Shown here piece after piece: positions 34,189 through 45,533 of a DNA stretch of 64,000 nt; within the stretch, counting starts at the first letter, position 1, and every line of letters begins with the position of its first letter. The stretch lies in NCBI GenBank assembly GCA_013400115.1, contig VXBP01004182.1, positions 156,632 through 220,631 on the forward strand, written 5' to 3'. The stretch comes from Rhinopomastus cyanomelas (Eukaryota; Chordata; Aves; Bucerotiformes; Rhinopomastidae). The translations under genes were made by a program, and so were the position numbers. The notes under the pieces were generated by a model. The model was not told the origin of the DNA, ran no database searches, and worked only from the letters and a program-made list of their open reading frames with translations.

Positions 34189-34455
34189 TTATTAGAATTG
34201 GGTTCACTTCTACTTCCCCACAGAAAAGGAAATGTTTGTATTTCTACTTCCATTTTCACGGCTTGTACAGAGCTGCTTCTTATGGCACAGGTGAATCATA
34301 ACAAAGGGGAGAAGATGGATGAAAAGGATCTTTTCTCTATTAAGCAGCTACAATTACCTATTTTTTTATTTTATCTTGGTTTCTGTCTTGTTCATTCATC
34401 CCAATACATAAAGCTGAAGTATACTCCTGTCCCTGACTTCTTTTGCTTCAATGTG

Positions 34456-34845
34456 AGAATCACAGAATCACAGAACATCAGGGATTGGAAGGGACCTCAA
34501 AAGGTTATCCAGTCCAATCTCCCCACCAGAGCAGGATCACCTAGACCAAGTCACACAGGAGCACATCTCCGGGGAAGGAGACTCCACAACCGCCCTGGGC
34601 AGCCCCTGCCAGGGCTCTGTCACCCTCACTGGGAAGAAGGTCCTTCTTACATTGATATGGAACCTGCTCTGTTCCAGCTCATACCCAGTGCCTCTTGTCC
34701 TGTCATTGGGTCCCTCTGAGCAGAGGCTGGCTCCATCCTCCTGACACCCACCCTTCACATACTGATCAACAGGAATGAAGTCACCCCTCAGTCTCTTTCT
34801 CTCCAAGCTCAAGAGACCCAGCTCCCTAAAGCTTTCCTGTGCTAA
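34456..34845 (-). mobile_element. CR1 3' region, type 1
   Basis: Double tail 'gagaatcacagaatcacaga' through the ORF2 C-terminus to 'acccagctccctaaagcttt'. A deletion removes about 20 bases after 'cacacaggagcac'. The 141-codon '-' frame at 34537-34962 is mainly this CR1 segment. Confidence 0.95.
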
Positions 34846-37800
34846 GAGCCCCAAAATTCCTTCTCCCGATATAGATTCACTGGGCTCAGCTACCGGTCCT
34901 AGTGATGTCAGCAGACTGGTGATGTTGGATCCGTCCCTGTGTAGCCTCATCAACTGCAACACGGAAGAGCATCACAGGACGACACTTACCAAAGGCTTTT
35001 GCTGCCAGAAGCTAAAACACTCAGCAGGTAGCTGGAGCCCCGAAAAGCCTGCCGTATGTATTGCCTGTGAAACACAATCAAGCGGTGATTCTTCTATGTT
35101 CCAGAAGGCTTACAAGGCACCTTCAAGTTATTATTCATCCCTTTTCCATCCTTTTCTGTCTTGTAATAACCAGAAGGCAGAATGGAGAGCAGAGCTTAGG
35201 CAAACACTGGGCATAGCCCGAGATTTTCCTGCTGTCTTACGCACACAGGTGTCCTTCCAGCGAGGAGCGCGAGCCAAAGCTCCAGGCAGCTTCAATGAGA
35301 TGCAGTGTTGGGGAGCAAGAAGCAACATTTCACTCCCTGAAGAAATTAGGTCAGAATTTAAACAGGAGCTGAACTCACTATTGAGAGCTATCCTACATTT
35401 TAACTCTGGACACCAGGACGTTCATCCAGGTGTCGCCAGTCCCGTGTTCTCACTGCTTGCGCTTCATCCAAGGCAGCCATCTGGGGCTCACAAGCTGCTA
35501 GCCTGAGCTGGTTTGTGCTGCCTCACCACAGCAGCATCGAGTCAGGCTTAATGGTAGCCAAGACCAGGCGGCTACAGCACTTCCAAGGAGAAATTTTTCA
35601 CAACTGAGTCAACAGATTTCAACAGGCTGCACTTTGCTGGACAGACTTGTTCTGTTGTCGAAGTGGTTTTATATTTGTCAAGGAAAACAATTGGAAAACA
35701 GATCATGTAAGCAGCTGTTCAAAGTAAATAGCCTTGGACTAGCTTTTGTTAGAAGTTATCAGCTGCAGCAGCTTTCTTAAGAGACCTTGCCATCTACAGG
35801 ATGACTTTGAAGTAGGCTTAGGCTGCAGCTGTGGAATATGAGGCATTGGAATGCAGGTGATAGCTTCCATTTTTGGCTGCATTACAGACTTTCCAACTGA
35901 CTTTGGGAAACGACTCAGGCATCTGAGCTGGGATTCAGCCACGGTTGTCCTGGCATCTCAGGTTTCTTTGCCTCTTCCTTCCCCCTCCACTATGTGCTTG
36001 TGCACCGCTGCCAGTCATTTGCCAGTTCTGTTTTGTTGACATCCACACTTAGAAGTCTAAAGCTCCTTACCCCTCTCTGGTGACCCTTCACACACAGCAC
36101 ACAAAAACGACAGTCTCGCCATCTCAGATTTGCATCTGGGCCCTACCATAGCCTCTCTCCTGCTTCCAAGACACGGGCATTCCTCTTCTACTGTTCTTAA
36201 ATAACCCTGAATCATAACCACTGTAGCCGACAAGACCCAGTCTGCCACTCCTGTAGCAGAAAGGAGGGCTGAGCACCAACCCACAGAATCACAGAATTAA
36301 TGAGGCTGGAAAAGACCTCTAGATCATCAAGTCCAGCCTACGACCAAATACCACCCCAGTCAGCCGGACCATGGCACCAAGCGCCATATCCAGTCTTTCC
36401 CTAAACGTCTCCAGGGCTGGGGATCACAGTACTGGGATTTCTGGCTTAAGGAAGAGCATCTTCTCTGTCTCCGGCTCAACAGAGGATGTCTGGCAAAGAA
36501 ACGGCAAAGCGCACAGGCAGAGGGCCCTCTTCTACTCTATTCTTGAGAGCAACTTCCCTGGCTAGGCACTGGCCAGCTGCAGAGTTCAAAGAGCAGCAAA
36601 GCCCAATTCTTGTGGGGAATGAATGGGAAGGCTGCGGCCATCTCATCAAGATTTTTTTTAACTTAAATTTGAACCTGTTTTGAGGTCTAACCTCCTCACA
36701 GTGTTTTCTGATGCTCAGCACTGGCAACTGCAGAGTGCTAGTGCCCGTTCTCTGCTTCCTGCACTGAGTTGTCCTATTGAGTGTTGGGTCCTGCAGTACT
36801 TCTTCAGACGTGGGGCTGCGGGGATGACTCTGAGGCCTTTTCACAGCAAGGAGTTTGACAGCTGTGATGGAGGGCATCTGTATGCAGGAGGAGGTAAAAA
36901 GTAGGGAGTGAGGGAAGGGCAATGATTTGTAGATGGTCTGTGAATACCCTGCCGGCAGAACGATGCCTAAATGACAGGTGAACCTGCCAGGATTGATAGT
37001 TTCCACAACGGTTGGGCTCTTTGTCTTTGTTGTGCTGAAATCTCTTAGCTGCAAAATAGGGATAATTGCATTTTCTTCCTTTCGCATCTTTTCTCTTTTC
37101 TTTAGAAACAGAATTCTCCTTCCTCTGTGCTTCCTCCATCCCAGCATTTCCATAGCAACACACAACCCACGTAAGTACACGGAGCTATTTCTTTCCAAAG
37201 GCACACGGAAAAGCAGAGCCGCTCTCTTTAGCTGCAATAGTAAGATTGAAGGAGATACAAGTGTGTGTGTACATGGAAGTTCAAACATCTACACCCTGTC
37301 TGATAAAAAAAATCCAGCTGAACTGAGCTCTTCTCTTACTATAGAAAGATCCGGCCAGTGCCTCTTCTTGGCAGCTCCTGGCAAGAGATGATTTGATGAC
37401 TGATGAACACTTTGCAGTGCGAGCACATTAAATCATGTTGGGTGTTTGTAAACACCTCAGTGCAAGTCCCATGAGCAGCAGCACGAAGCAGCACTGATGT
37501 AATTAAAGTCTGCAGAGTTCTTGTGGTGCAGTGCAATTACGTGAAGCCAGAGTCACTCACTCAGCTGTTCAATGACTACAGTGATGACTGATTAAATACT
37601 TCGGTGTGAAACCACTTTTTCATTGATAGGTCGCATAGTAATCACCAACCTGAACCTCAGTGCCACTTTCATCCAAGCTGTAGGAATCCTTCCTTTCTTT
37701 AATCATCTCCTCTCACACTCTTTCCCTCATTTATTCAGTAGTGGATGATCTAGGCACTGTTTCTGCTGCAAAAATGTCAGTGCAATGGTACAATAACCTT

Positions 37801-37920
37801 GGGTTGTTGTGTGGCTGCCACCGATGGAGGCACAACACCCACATGGCAACACCACAGCAACCCAGGTGCCACAGCAGACACCCAGAGTAAGGGACGGAGT
37901 GCACCCTCAGCAAGTTTACT
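34846..37920. other. unique sequence with long chance-like frames
   Basis: Holds an old CR1 tail at 36282. The 243-codon '+' frame at 34775-35506 begins inside antisense CR1. The 270-codon '-' frame at 36476-37288 has no CR1 except near its 3' end. Neither shows a domain, signal peptide or family I recognise. 'gtgtgtgtgt' lies at about 37260. Confidence 0.35.
36282..36425 (-). mobile_element. old CR1 3' region
   Basis: 'cacagaatcacagaattaat', then 'gaggctggaaaagacctcta' and 'gatcatcaagtccagcctac'. The middle resembles families with a 'caccaccatgcccact'-type segment. It is distinct from types 1-4. Confidence 0.8.
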
Positions 37921-38535
37921 GATCACAGAATCACAGAACATGAGGGGTTGGAATTGACCTCAAAACCCACACCAGGATCCACTAGATCCACTTGCATAGG
38001 AACATGCCCAGGTGGTTTTGAAACGTCACCAGAGAGGGACACTCCTCCCAGAGCTCTGTCACCCTCAACATGAAGAAGTTCCTTCTCATATTGATGTGGA
38101 ACATCCCAAGTTCCAGCTCATACCCACTGCCCCCGGTGTTATCATTAGATGACAATGAGCTGAGCCTGGCTCCATCCTCCTGACACCCAGCCTTCACATA
38201 TTTATCAACATTAATGGGGTCACTCCTCAGTCTCCTTTTTTCTCCATGACCAAGAGCCCCAGCTCCTCAGCAGAGAGACGTTCCCCTCCATCCATCATCT
38301 CTGTGGTTCTGCGCTGGACTCCCTCCAGCAGCTCTGTGTCCCTCTGGAACTGGCTGGCTCAACACTGGACACAAGATTCCAGATGTGGTCTCACCAGAGC
38401 AGAGTAGAGGGGGAGGACAACCCCTCTCAATCTGCTAACCACCTCCCTTTTGATCCACCCCAGGATGCCGTTGGTCTTTTTGGCTACAAGGGGCCATTGT
38501 TGACTCCTGGTCATCCCACTGTCCAGCAGGACCCC
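37921..38535 (-). mobile_element. CR1 3' region, type 1, about 615 bases
   Basis: Has the 3' tail, UTR, ORF2 C-terminus and part of the thumb region ('gatgccgttggtctttttgg'). Small deletions occur in the UTR ('gagagggacactcctcccag'). The right, truncated end meets a '+' tail. Confidence 0.96.
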
Positions 38536-38536
38536 A

Positions 38537-38602
38537 GGAAGTTGGATTAGATGATCTCTAGAGGTCCCTTCCAACCACTACGCTCCTGTGAGTCTCTGTG
38601 GT
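38537..38602 (+). mobile_element. CR1 3' tail
   Basis: 'aagttggattagatgatctc' then 'gaggtcccttccaaccacta' and 'gtgagtctctgtgg'. It abuts the '-' copy to its left without a spacer. Confidence 0.82.
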
Positions 38603-40097
38603 TTTTACTTCACGAGGCCCACTGTTTACAGTCCCTTGTCACGAGGATGGACTGCAACTCTCGCACACTAACACACTGCTCGAGACACCCTGAACCTTCC
38701 CAGAAAACACCCCGTCAGGAGGTTGCCACTGCAGATAGAAAGTTGTTTCTAGACGTTCACAGATGTTAGAGGGTTTTTATATCTACTGTTGCTTGCTCTG
38801 ACAGCTCAGGACTGTGAACCAAGGAGGCTGCCAAGGTTTCGTTCTGCAATTAAGTGACAAGCAAACTTTAAAGGGATTTGGAGTTGGGCTGTGAGCCGAT
38901 AGCCAGGCTCATGTCTGGATTTGGGCTGCATTTCCATGGAACACTGCCCTGTTTTCCTGCCCTGAAGCTCTGGCTCCTCCAGCAGCAGACACTGAAAACA
39001 CGTTCTACCAAACCAAGGTTCTGCAGCAAATCACAGTCACAAGAAAAGACTTCTCACAAGGTTCCCGAATCATCCTTGCGCTCTTTCTTTATTCTGGGTG
39101 GACTTCCTCTATTTCTCTCTAGGTACTCCGTCTCCTCCATTGTAACAGCAGCCCTGCAGCTGGTCCCTGAGAACTTCAATGTTTTTTAGCTCCTGGGTTT
39201 CCTTTCTCAGATGCACATTCTCCCTGTCAAGGTTTTGTTTCTGTTTGTTCTCTTTCTTTTCCCTTTAGGACCCTTTCCTGTACAACTTGAACCAACTTTT
39301 CTCCTTCGAGGCTCTTTCTATGAGAGTTATGAGGCGAAAGGTTCAACTGGTGCTTTCCCCCACGGCTTTCTACTTTTTCAGCTGAAATGCTGCGCTTGCT
39401 CTAGCTCGCAGGTCCACACTTCTCGCTCTTCACAACTGCAGAGCTCATTCTAGCACCCGTGCAGACTTCTCTGGAGGCGTTTCAGCTGCTTCTAAGCAGC
39501 AGTGCGATCTGTTAGCAAGATGCTGTCCGTCTTTAACCCTCTTAGCTCAGGTACCGGTTACAGTGCTTTGGCCCAAGCAACAAATGAGGGGCCGTTCATT
39601 GTTGGCAGGACACTCAAGCCCTTATTTTGACTGTACTTGACACCTGAGCTAGCTATAGCGACCTGAACACTCGCCTACGTTAGGTCAGCTACAGACAGAT
39701 CCATGATTGCAGTACCACAAGCTTTAGTTCCAAGCACACCTCACAGGACCACAGAACATTAGGGATCGGAAGGCACCTCGAGAGGTCATCCAGCCCACAG
39801 CAGGATCACCTCACTGTGCTCTCACCACACTGGCCTTTTTCCTTTGACCCACTTGGCATCACGTTCCACTAGCAATGTCTGGGATTGAATAAAATGCCCA
39901 AGATCAAGAGTTTTTCTAGGAGACGGCGCCATCCTTTTTGTTGACGAGTACCTTCGCGTTATGGTCTTAAGTCTTCCCACTTTTCACTCCTTCCAACTGT
40001 AACTATTGTATCAGGATGTGCTACTGAGTATTTTATGTCCAAGTCATAGATACTGGACCTATTGATCACTGTTCATAACTCAAGTTGATCCAGGGAA
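38603..40097. other. unique sequence, no gene recognised
   Basis: Only the short CR1 tail at 39743 is present. The 103-codon frame at 38878-39189 resembles nothing known to me. Confidence 0.3.
39743..39812 (-). mobile_element. CR1 3' tail, type 1, internally deleted
   Basis: 'aggaccacagaacattaggg' to 'cacagcaggatcacctcac'. It lacks the 'tccaatccccctgc' part. Confidence 0.85.
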
Positions 40098-40336
40098 TGT
40101 TTAGAGTAGACATTAGGAGAAACTTCTTTTTTAAAAGGGTCATCGGGCATCAGAACAGGCTGTCCAGGGAGGGGGTTAATCACCACCCTGGAGAGTGTTT
40201 AAAAGTCATGTAGATATGGATCTTAAGGGCATGGTTTATGGTGGGCTTGGTACAGTCGGAATAATTGTTTGACTCAATGACCCTGATCTTAATGGTCTTT
40301 TCCAATCTAACCAGTTCTGTGATTCCATGATTCTGA
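40098..40336 (+). mobile_element. old CR1 3' region
   Basis: 'ttagagtagacattaggaga' to a tail of gttctgtg, attccatg, attctg. The UTR ('ggtttatggtgggcttggta') belongs to another family than types 1-4. Confidence 0.88.
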
Positions 40337-40439
40337 GTACAGGGGACCTGAGGAGTCACATTCCAAAGTCCTGAGGGAATGAGCTGATGTAGTTGCCAAG
40401 CCATTCCCCATGTCAGGTGAAAAGTCCTGGCACTCAGGT

Positions 40440-40683
40440 GAAGCCCCAGGTGACTAAACCAAAGGGAACCACTGCAACCATTTTAACAAAGGGTAAAAAG
40501 GAGGCCCCTGAGAACTACCAACCTGTCAGCCTCCTCTGTGTGGCTGGGAAGATCATGGAACAGGTCCTCCCAGAAGCTATGCTAAGGCACATGGAGAACA
40601 GCAAGCTGATTTGAGACAGACAGCACATCGTCATCAAGGGCTAGTCCTGCTGACCAACCCAAGATTCTTCTACGATGAACTGA
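40440..40683 (+). pseudogene. CR1 ORF2 fragment, RT palm entrance
   Basis: Encodes the RT segment around PENYQPVSL and GKIMEQVL at 40510-40570. It breaks at a tga (40612-40614). A degraded 'accaagggcaagtcctgcctgaccaac'-type segment (FTKGKSCLTN) follows, up to 'ttctacgatgaactg'. In CR1 this region lies downstream of the segment encoded at 40684 onward, so the two neighbours are separate elements. Confidence 0.8.
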
Positions 40684-40761
40684 TGAACTGAAGTCCCCTG
40701 GGCAGCAGCCCTTAAGAACAAAGGGGTCCAGGATGGTTGGACCTACTTTAAACAGGAGCTG

Positions 40762-42225
40762 TTGAAGGCACAAGAACTGGCAGTTCCCATGTGCCGAAAG
40801 ACGAGCCGGCGGGGAAGGCGACCAGCCTGGATGAGTAAACAGCTCCTGAAGGAATTAGGGGAAAAAAAGAGGATGTATCGCCTTTGGAAGGAGGGAAGGG
40901 CTTCTCTGGACATGTTCAAGGGTGTAACTAAATTATGTAGAAGAAAAATTAGAGAGGCAAAGGCCCAGTTAGAACTTAAGCTGGCCACCTCTGTGAAAGA
41001 TAATAAAAAGCAATTTTATAAATTTATCAATGCTAAAAAGATGGGTAAAAAGAGCCTCCACTCCTTACAGGACCAGGAGGGGAACACTATAACTAACGAT
41101 GAGGAAAAGGCTGAGGTCCTGAATACCTACTTCACCTCAATTTNNNNNNNNNNNNNNNNNNNNNNNNNNNNNNNNNNNNNNNNNNNNNNNNNNNNNNNNN
41201 NNNNNNNNNNNNNNNNNNNNNNNNNNNNNNNNNNNNNNNNNNNNNNNNNNNNNNNNNNNNNNNNNNNNNNNNNNNNNNNNNNNNNNNNNNNNNNNNNNNN
41301 NNNNNNNNNNNNNNNNNNNNNNNNNNNNNNNNNNNNNNNNNNNNNNNNNNNNNNNNNNNNNNNNNNNNNNNNNNNNNNNNNNNNNNNNNNNNNNNNNNNN
41401 NNNNNNNNNNNNNNNNNNNNNNNNNNNNNNNNNNNNNNNNNNNNNNNNNNNNNNNNNNNNNNNNNNNNNNNNNNNNNNNNNNNNNNNNNNNNNNNNNNNN
41501 NNNNNNNNNNNNNNNNNNNNNNNNNNNNNNNNNNNNNNNNNNNNNNNNNNNNNNNNNNNNNNNNNNNNNNNNNNNNNNNNNNNNNNNNNNNNNNNNNNNN
41601 NNNNNNNNNNNNNNNNNNNNNNNNNNNNNNNNNNNNNNNNNNNNNNNNNNNNNNNNNNNNNNNNNNNNNNNNNNNNNNNNNNNNNNNNNNNNNNNNNNNN
41701 NNNNNNNNNNNNNNNNNNNNNNNNNNNNNNNNNNNNNNNNNNNNNNNNNNNNNNNNNNNNNNNNNNNNNNNNNNNNNNNNNNNNNNNNNNNNNNNNNNNN
41801 NNNNNNNNNNNNNNNNNNNNNNNNNNNNNNNNNNNNNNNNNNNNNNNNNNNNNNNNNNNNNNNNNNNNNNNNNNNNNNNNNNNNNNNNNNNNNNNCACAA
41901 GCCCTATGAGGAGAGGCTGAGGGAGCTGGGATTGTTTAGCCTTGAGAAGAGGAGGCTCAGGGGAGACCTTATTGCTGTCTACAACTACCTGAGGGGTGGT
42001 TGTGGCCAGGAGGAGGTTGCTCTCTTCTCTCAGGCAGCCAGCACCAGAACAAGAGGACACAGCCTCAAGCTGCGGCAGGGGAAATTTAGGCTTGAGGTGA
42101 GGAGAAAGTTCTTCACCGAGAGAGTCATTGGCCACTGGAATGGCCTGCCCAGGGAGGTGGTGGAGTCGCCAACTCTGGAGCTGTTCAAGGCACGATTGGA
42201 CGTGGCACTTGGTGCCATGGTCTAG
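40762..42225 (+). CDS. CR1 ORF2 protein, partial, interrupted by gap
   Basis: ORF2 of CR1 encodes an endonuclease-reverse transcriptase that nicks DNA and copies CR1 RNA at the nick. Visible here are about 127 codons before the gap and 110 codons after it. The first part has CRKTSRRGRRPAWM and AKAQLELKLATSVKDNKKQFYKFI-like stretches, typical of the region just ahead of the RT. The last part ends LDVALGAMV and then a stop, the usual CR1 terminus. The endonuclease domain is absent because the element is 5'-truncated. The catalytic RT motifs fall in the unsequenced part. That the frame appears continuous across the gap means little, since the gap length is probably nominal. Confidence 0.6.
   Translation: MKAQELAVPMCRKTSRRGRRPAWMSKQLLKELGEKKRMYRLWKEGRASLDMFKGVTKLCRRKIREAKAQLELKLATSVKDNKKQFYKFINAKKMGKKSLHSLQDQEGNTITNDEEKAEVLNTYFTSIXXXXXXXXXXXXXXXXXXXXXXXXXXXXXXXXXXXXXXXXXXXXXXXXXXXXXXXXXXXXXXXXXXXXXXXXXXXXXXXXXXXXXXXXXXXXXXXXXXXXXXXXXXXXXXXXXXXXXXXXXXXXXXXXXXXXXXXXXXXXXXXXXXXXXXXXXXXXXXXXXXXXXXXXXXXXXXXXXXXXXXXXXXXXXXXXXXXXXXXXXXXXXXXXXXXXXXXXXXXXXXXXXXXXXXXXXXXXXXXXXXXXXXXXXXXHKPYEERLRELGLFSLEKRRLRGDLIAVYNYLRGGCGQEEVALFSQAASTRTRGHSLKLRQGKFRLEVRRKFFTERVIGHWNGLPREVVESPTLELFKARLDVALGAMV
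41144..41895. other. assembly gap of 752 N
   Basis: The run of N sits inside a CR1 element. The equivalent interval in the long copy at 55991-58040 is about 1.25 kb (about 56404-57659). Either the gap is undersized or this copy has an internal deletion. Confidence 0.99.
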
Positions 42226-42287
42226 CCTTGAGCTCTGTGGTGACAGGTTGGACTTGATGATCTATGAGGTCTCTTCCAACCTTGATA

Positions 42288-42319
42288 ATACTGTGATACT
42301 GTGATACTGTGATACTGTG
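42288..42319 (+). repeat. CR1 3' microsatellite, atactgtg x4
   Basis: Four perfect octamers end the type 4 CR1. Most other copies here have at most two or three diverged octamers. Confidence 0.95.
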
Positions 42320-42344
42320 ATGACATCAGCGGACAAGACCAGAC

Positions 42345-42440
42345 CTATGGATCTCCTCTATTTGGACTAGACTGTTGCAGAGTAGTTTGGACTAAACAGT
42401 TTCTGAAGGTCCCTTCCAGCCCAAAGCATTCCCTGATTCA
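42345..42440 (+). mobile_element. old CR1 3' tail
   Basis: 'tttggactagactgttgcag' and 'gaaggtcccttccagcccaa' then 'cattccctgattc'. Diverged but in the right order. Confidence 0.65.
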
Positions 42441-44804
42441 AAGACTCTTCAATGAACTGAACATTAACTTTTCAATCCAGCGAGCTTAAAACCTCCACAA
42501 AGCTTCATGAAAACATGGGGCACTAAAACCAGCCTCCTGAGAAGCAGATGCACAACCTTCACCCTGAAGACTCTGACGAGCACCAGTGGAGCCCAAAATC
42601 TACTCCAGGAAATGTGAAGTGCTGTTTCAGGGACAGTCGGACTTCTCATATGACAAAAAGAAAAGGAAACAAAAGGCTTCGAAGGAAGCACTGGAGCCCA
42701 GTAAGTTGCCAACCTAACACCTGCTTCCCTCAGCTGCAAAATGTGGAGCGTGCATGTGCCTGCCTACAGGAAAGTCCCTGGAGCAGATGCCAACTGTTTT
42801 CTTATGATAGGGACAATTGAGACTTTCACTGGCATCCCATTGCACCTTTTACTCGTAGATACTTCTTCCAGCAAGGCACAGCTCGAAAAGACTTGGCTTG
42901 GAGTCAAGCAAGCTAATTCCTCATTTGCATGCAACAAGTAACGGAGTAACTTAAGTAAACAAGAAAGATAGAACTTGATTTTAATGAAAGAAAGTCAAGC
43001 CTCCACAGGTGTTTTGCAATCGGTGCTCTTAAAGCTGGAAAAATAAGCCCCTCTGCTAAGGAAGGGGATGGCGTGATTTACATTACCCCACAAGTGACTG
43101 ACCGCTGGAAAAACCATCAGGCTTTCTGACCGCCGCCAGTAGACAAAGCGACGCCAGGTTCACAGGGGTAGAGCAGCACTGATGCAGAGCCCCTTGAACT
43201 TGGGTTAGAGCACTGTAGAGCTGCTTCAAAGCAACTGTCCTGCTCTGCACGGAACGTAAAGCTGCTCCTCTAGGTTTTTAACCTGCTTTGAGAACTAAGC
43301 ATTGTCAGAGTCACAACTGTAACCGGGTCAGGGAACTCCAGTTCAACTTGCCTCTCCCCCAGTACAATTAAGGATTGTTTCAAACTTGTCTAAGGAATGA
43401 GGGTTAACTGTTCCCATGCCGCATCCTGGACACTTGATCCCGAAGGTCTTTTCAACCTGAATGATTCTAGGATTCTATGTCTTACTATGTACTTGCAGGA
43501 TGCAGTAATTGGAGCTCACAGCCTTACGGACTGACCATCGGCACCAAGAAAGACTCGGCTGTCAACGGTAAATTCCCTCTCTAGGTTCTTTTCCCTTATT
43601 TATCATCTCTTGCTGAGACATTGCTGTTCCCTGGTCCTTCTGGAGCAAACAGGAGAACACTGCAGGATTCTAACAACTGTCAGGACAGCTGATCCTAGTT
43701 TTACTACAGCAGGCCCCACATATTCCACACACACACCCCACCCCCCCCGGCCTGGAATTGCAACCTTGGCTCAAGTCAATGGCAGTCTACCTGGGAGTAC
43801 CGACATCTGGCTTATACCCCACAGACTCAGATAAAGGGAGAAATGTGCTCAAGTTCTGCCAGAGCTTTCTTCATTACTGTGTTCGATATTGATGCTGCCC
43901 ATCCTTAGCAAAGGCAGCAATGACAGCTGCCACCAGCATCATGCAACACTCCAGTGACTTGGAAAGAAAAGACCAAACAACCCGAGTAAATGAAACAAAC
44001 AGCCACACCAACTGCAGGAGTGGAAGTTCAAGTGCTGTCTCATTATACCACTGTCCTCTCAATCATAAAAGTGCTCAGTTTTTCTTAAAGCTGCAGATGG
44101 AAGCTCACAGCTAATTTGCCCTGGAATTACTTGTTCTTGCGATGGATTGAGAGCGCAAACCTGGAAACACAGACGTGAAAGCCAGGAGTGAAGGCCATTT
44201 ACAATTGTGGCCCCATGGTGCTGGCTGTTCTGCTGGCTGCCTTTCAGAGCAATTTGAGACCGATCTGCTTGTCAGCAGTACAATAGGGCAATTTTCCACT
44301 CAGTTATCATAAACAGAAACAGTAAACAGCAGTGTCTAAGAGGAGTTACAAAGCCTTCTGTAGTCAAGGTCACAGCTTGAGCAAACAGCCTACTCAGCCC
44401 CACAGGGTGTACAGCAACCTGTGGCACAAAAGCGTGGAAGTCACTGTGTACTGATGCAGGGGGATGTGCAGCACAGACGAGCTGGCCGAAGCCTCTAGAG
44501 ACAGCATCATGCACATTGTGTGCAGCACAGGGGCTGCCCTGCGGCTACCTTCCTTGAGCCTTCCTGAGAAATGTGCAACTCGGAGCATTTCTTAGAGGAT
44601 ACTGCAAACCCTGACGGTGCTCAGTCAGGGCCAAAGCACTGAGCAAGTCCTTTCTGTCTGATTCCAGAAATCACCACTGTTTAATTAACCCTCAGTTATT
44701 TTGATGCATTTGCGAAACCACAATTGAACTGTAAAAGGCACAATCAGCCAGACAAAGCTGCTTGAAAGTGGGTCTTGTTCATAGAGATTTCAGCCATCAC
44801 AGCA
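42441..44804. other. unique sequence, no gene recognised
   Basis: Contains the faint CR1 tail at 43425 and an impure acacacaccccacccccccc run at 43730-43749. An exon-like open segment at 43499-43567 is discussed among the findings. Confidence 0.3.
43425..43480 (+). mobile_element. degraded CR1 tail, type 2-like
   Basis: 'cccgaaggtcttttcaacct' followed by gaatgattctaggattctatg-like octamers. Confidence 0.65.
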
Positions 44805-44938
44805 CCTCTCCGGAGACATTTAAAACCCGCCAGGCCGTGTTCCTGTGCGACTTGGTCTCAGTGGTCCTCCTATGGTGGGGGGATTGGAGTAGATGATCTT
44901 TCGAGGTCCCTTTCAGTCCCTAATGATTCTATGATTAT
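44805..44938 (+). mobile_element. CR1 3' region, type 1
   Basis: 'ctctccggagacatttaaaa' through 'tgatctttcgaggtcccttt' to two attctatg-like units. It lies about 10 bases ahead of the next '+' copy. Confidence 0.93.
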
Positions 44939-44947
44939 TGTGCACAC

Positions 44948-45533
44948 TGGAGAGTCCAGCACAGAGCCACAGAGATGATGAAGGGAGCAGAACATGTCCC
45001 TGATGAGGAAAGGCTGAGGGAGCTGGGACTCTTGAGTTTGGGGAAAAGGAGCCTGACGGGTGACCCCATTAATGTTGATAAATATGTGAAGGGTGAGTGT
45101 CAGGAGAATGGAGCCAGGCTCTGCTCAGGGGTATCAAGGCCCGCCTGGATGTGTTCCTCTGTGATCTGTGTTAGATAGTTTTGTCCTGCTCCGGCAGCGG
45201 GGTTGGACTCGATGATCTCTTGGGTCCCTTCCAACCCCTAACATCCTATGATCCTATGATCTAATGACAGGACAAGGGGCAGTGGGTGTGAGCTGAGACA
45301 GAGGAGGTTCCACATCAATATGAGAAGAAACTTGTTCACAGTGAGGGTGACAGAGCCCTGGAAGGGGCTGCCTGGGGAAGTTGTGGAGTTTCCTTCTCTG
45401 GAGATGTTTAAGACCTGCCTGGAAAAGTTCCTGTGTGACTTGATCTAGGTGGTGTTGCTGTGGCCAGAGGATTGGAATGAATGATCTTTCAAGGTCCCTT
45501 CCAATCCCTAATCTTCTTTGAGTCTGTGATTAG
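44948..45533 (+). mobile_element. CR1 3' region, type 1, split by a nested CR1
   Basis: The left part is 44948-45135 ('gagtccagcacagagccaca' to 'ctgctcaggggtatc'). The right part is 45259-45533 ('atctaatgacaggacaaggg' to the tail 'gagtctgtgat'). Removing the insert restores the order seen in other type 1 copies ('ctcaggggcatctaatgata'). Confidence 0.95.
45136..45258 (+). mobile_element. nested CR1 3' tail
   Basis: 'aaggcccgcctggatgtgtt' to two perfect atcctatg units. Its 3' UTR ('gttagatagttttgtcctgc') differs from types 1-4. The host bases 'atc' are found on both sides (45133-45135 and 45259-45261), consistent with a 3-base target duplication. Confidence 0.92.

Larger units (their letters stand above)
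40684..42319 (+). mobile_element. long CR1 copy, type 4, with assembly gap
   Basis: Starts with the segment between endonuclease and RT domains (GVQDGW at about 40725). It continues through a basic, helix-rich stretch to EVLNTYFTSI at 41113-41142, then runs into Ns. After the gap come the ORF2 C-terminus (YEERLRELGLFSLEKRRLRG) and a type 4 UTR. It ends in four perfect atactgtg units. The frame is open on both sides of the gap, so this may be one of the youngest and longest CR1s here. Confidence 0.93.

Noticed and set aside
34775..35506. 243-codon '+' frame as a gene
   Set aside because: Its first part is antisense CR1 (34456-34845) and the rest has no recognisable domain, signal or composition of a protein.
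41127..42135. long '-' frames across the N run
   Set aside because: Their length comes from N codons; they are antisense to a CR1 ORF.
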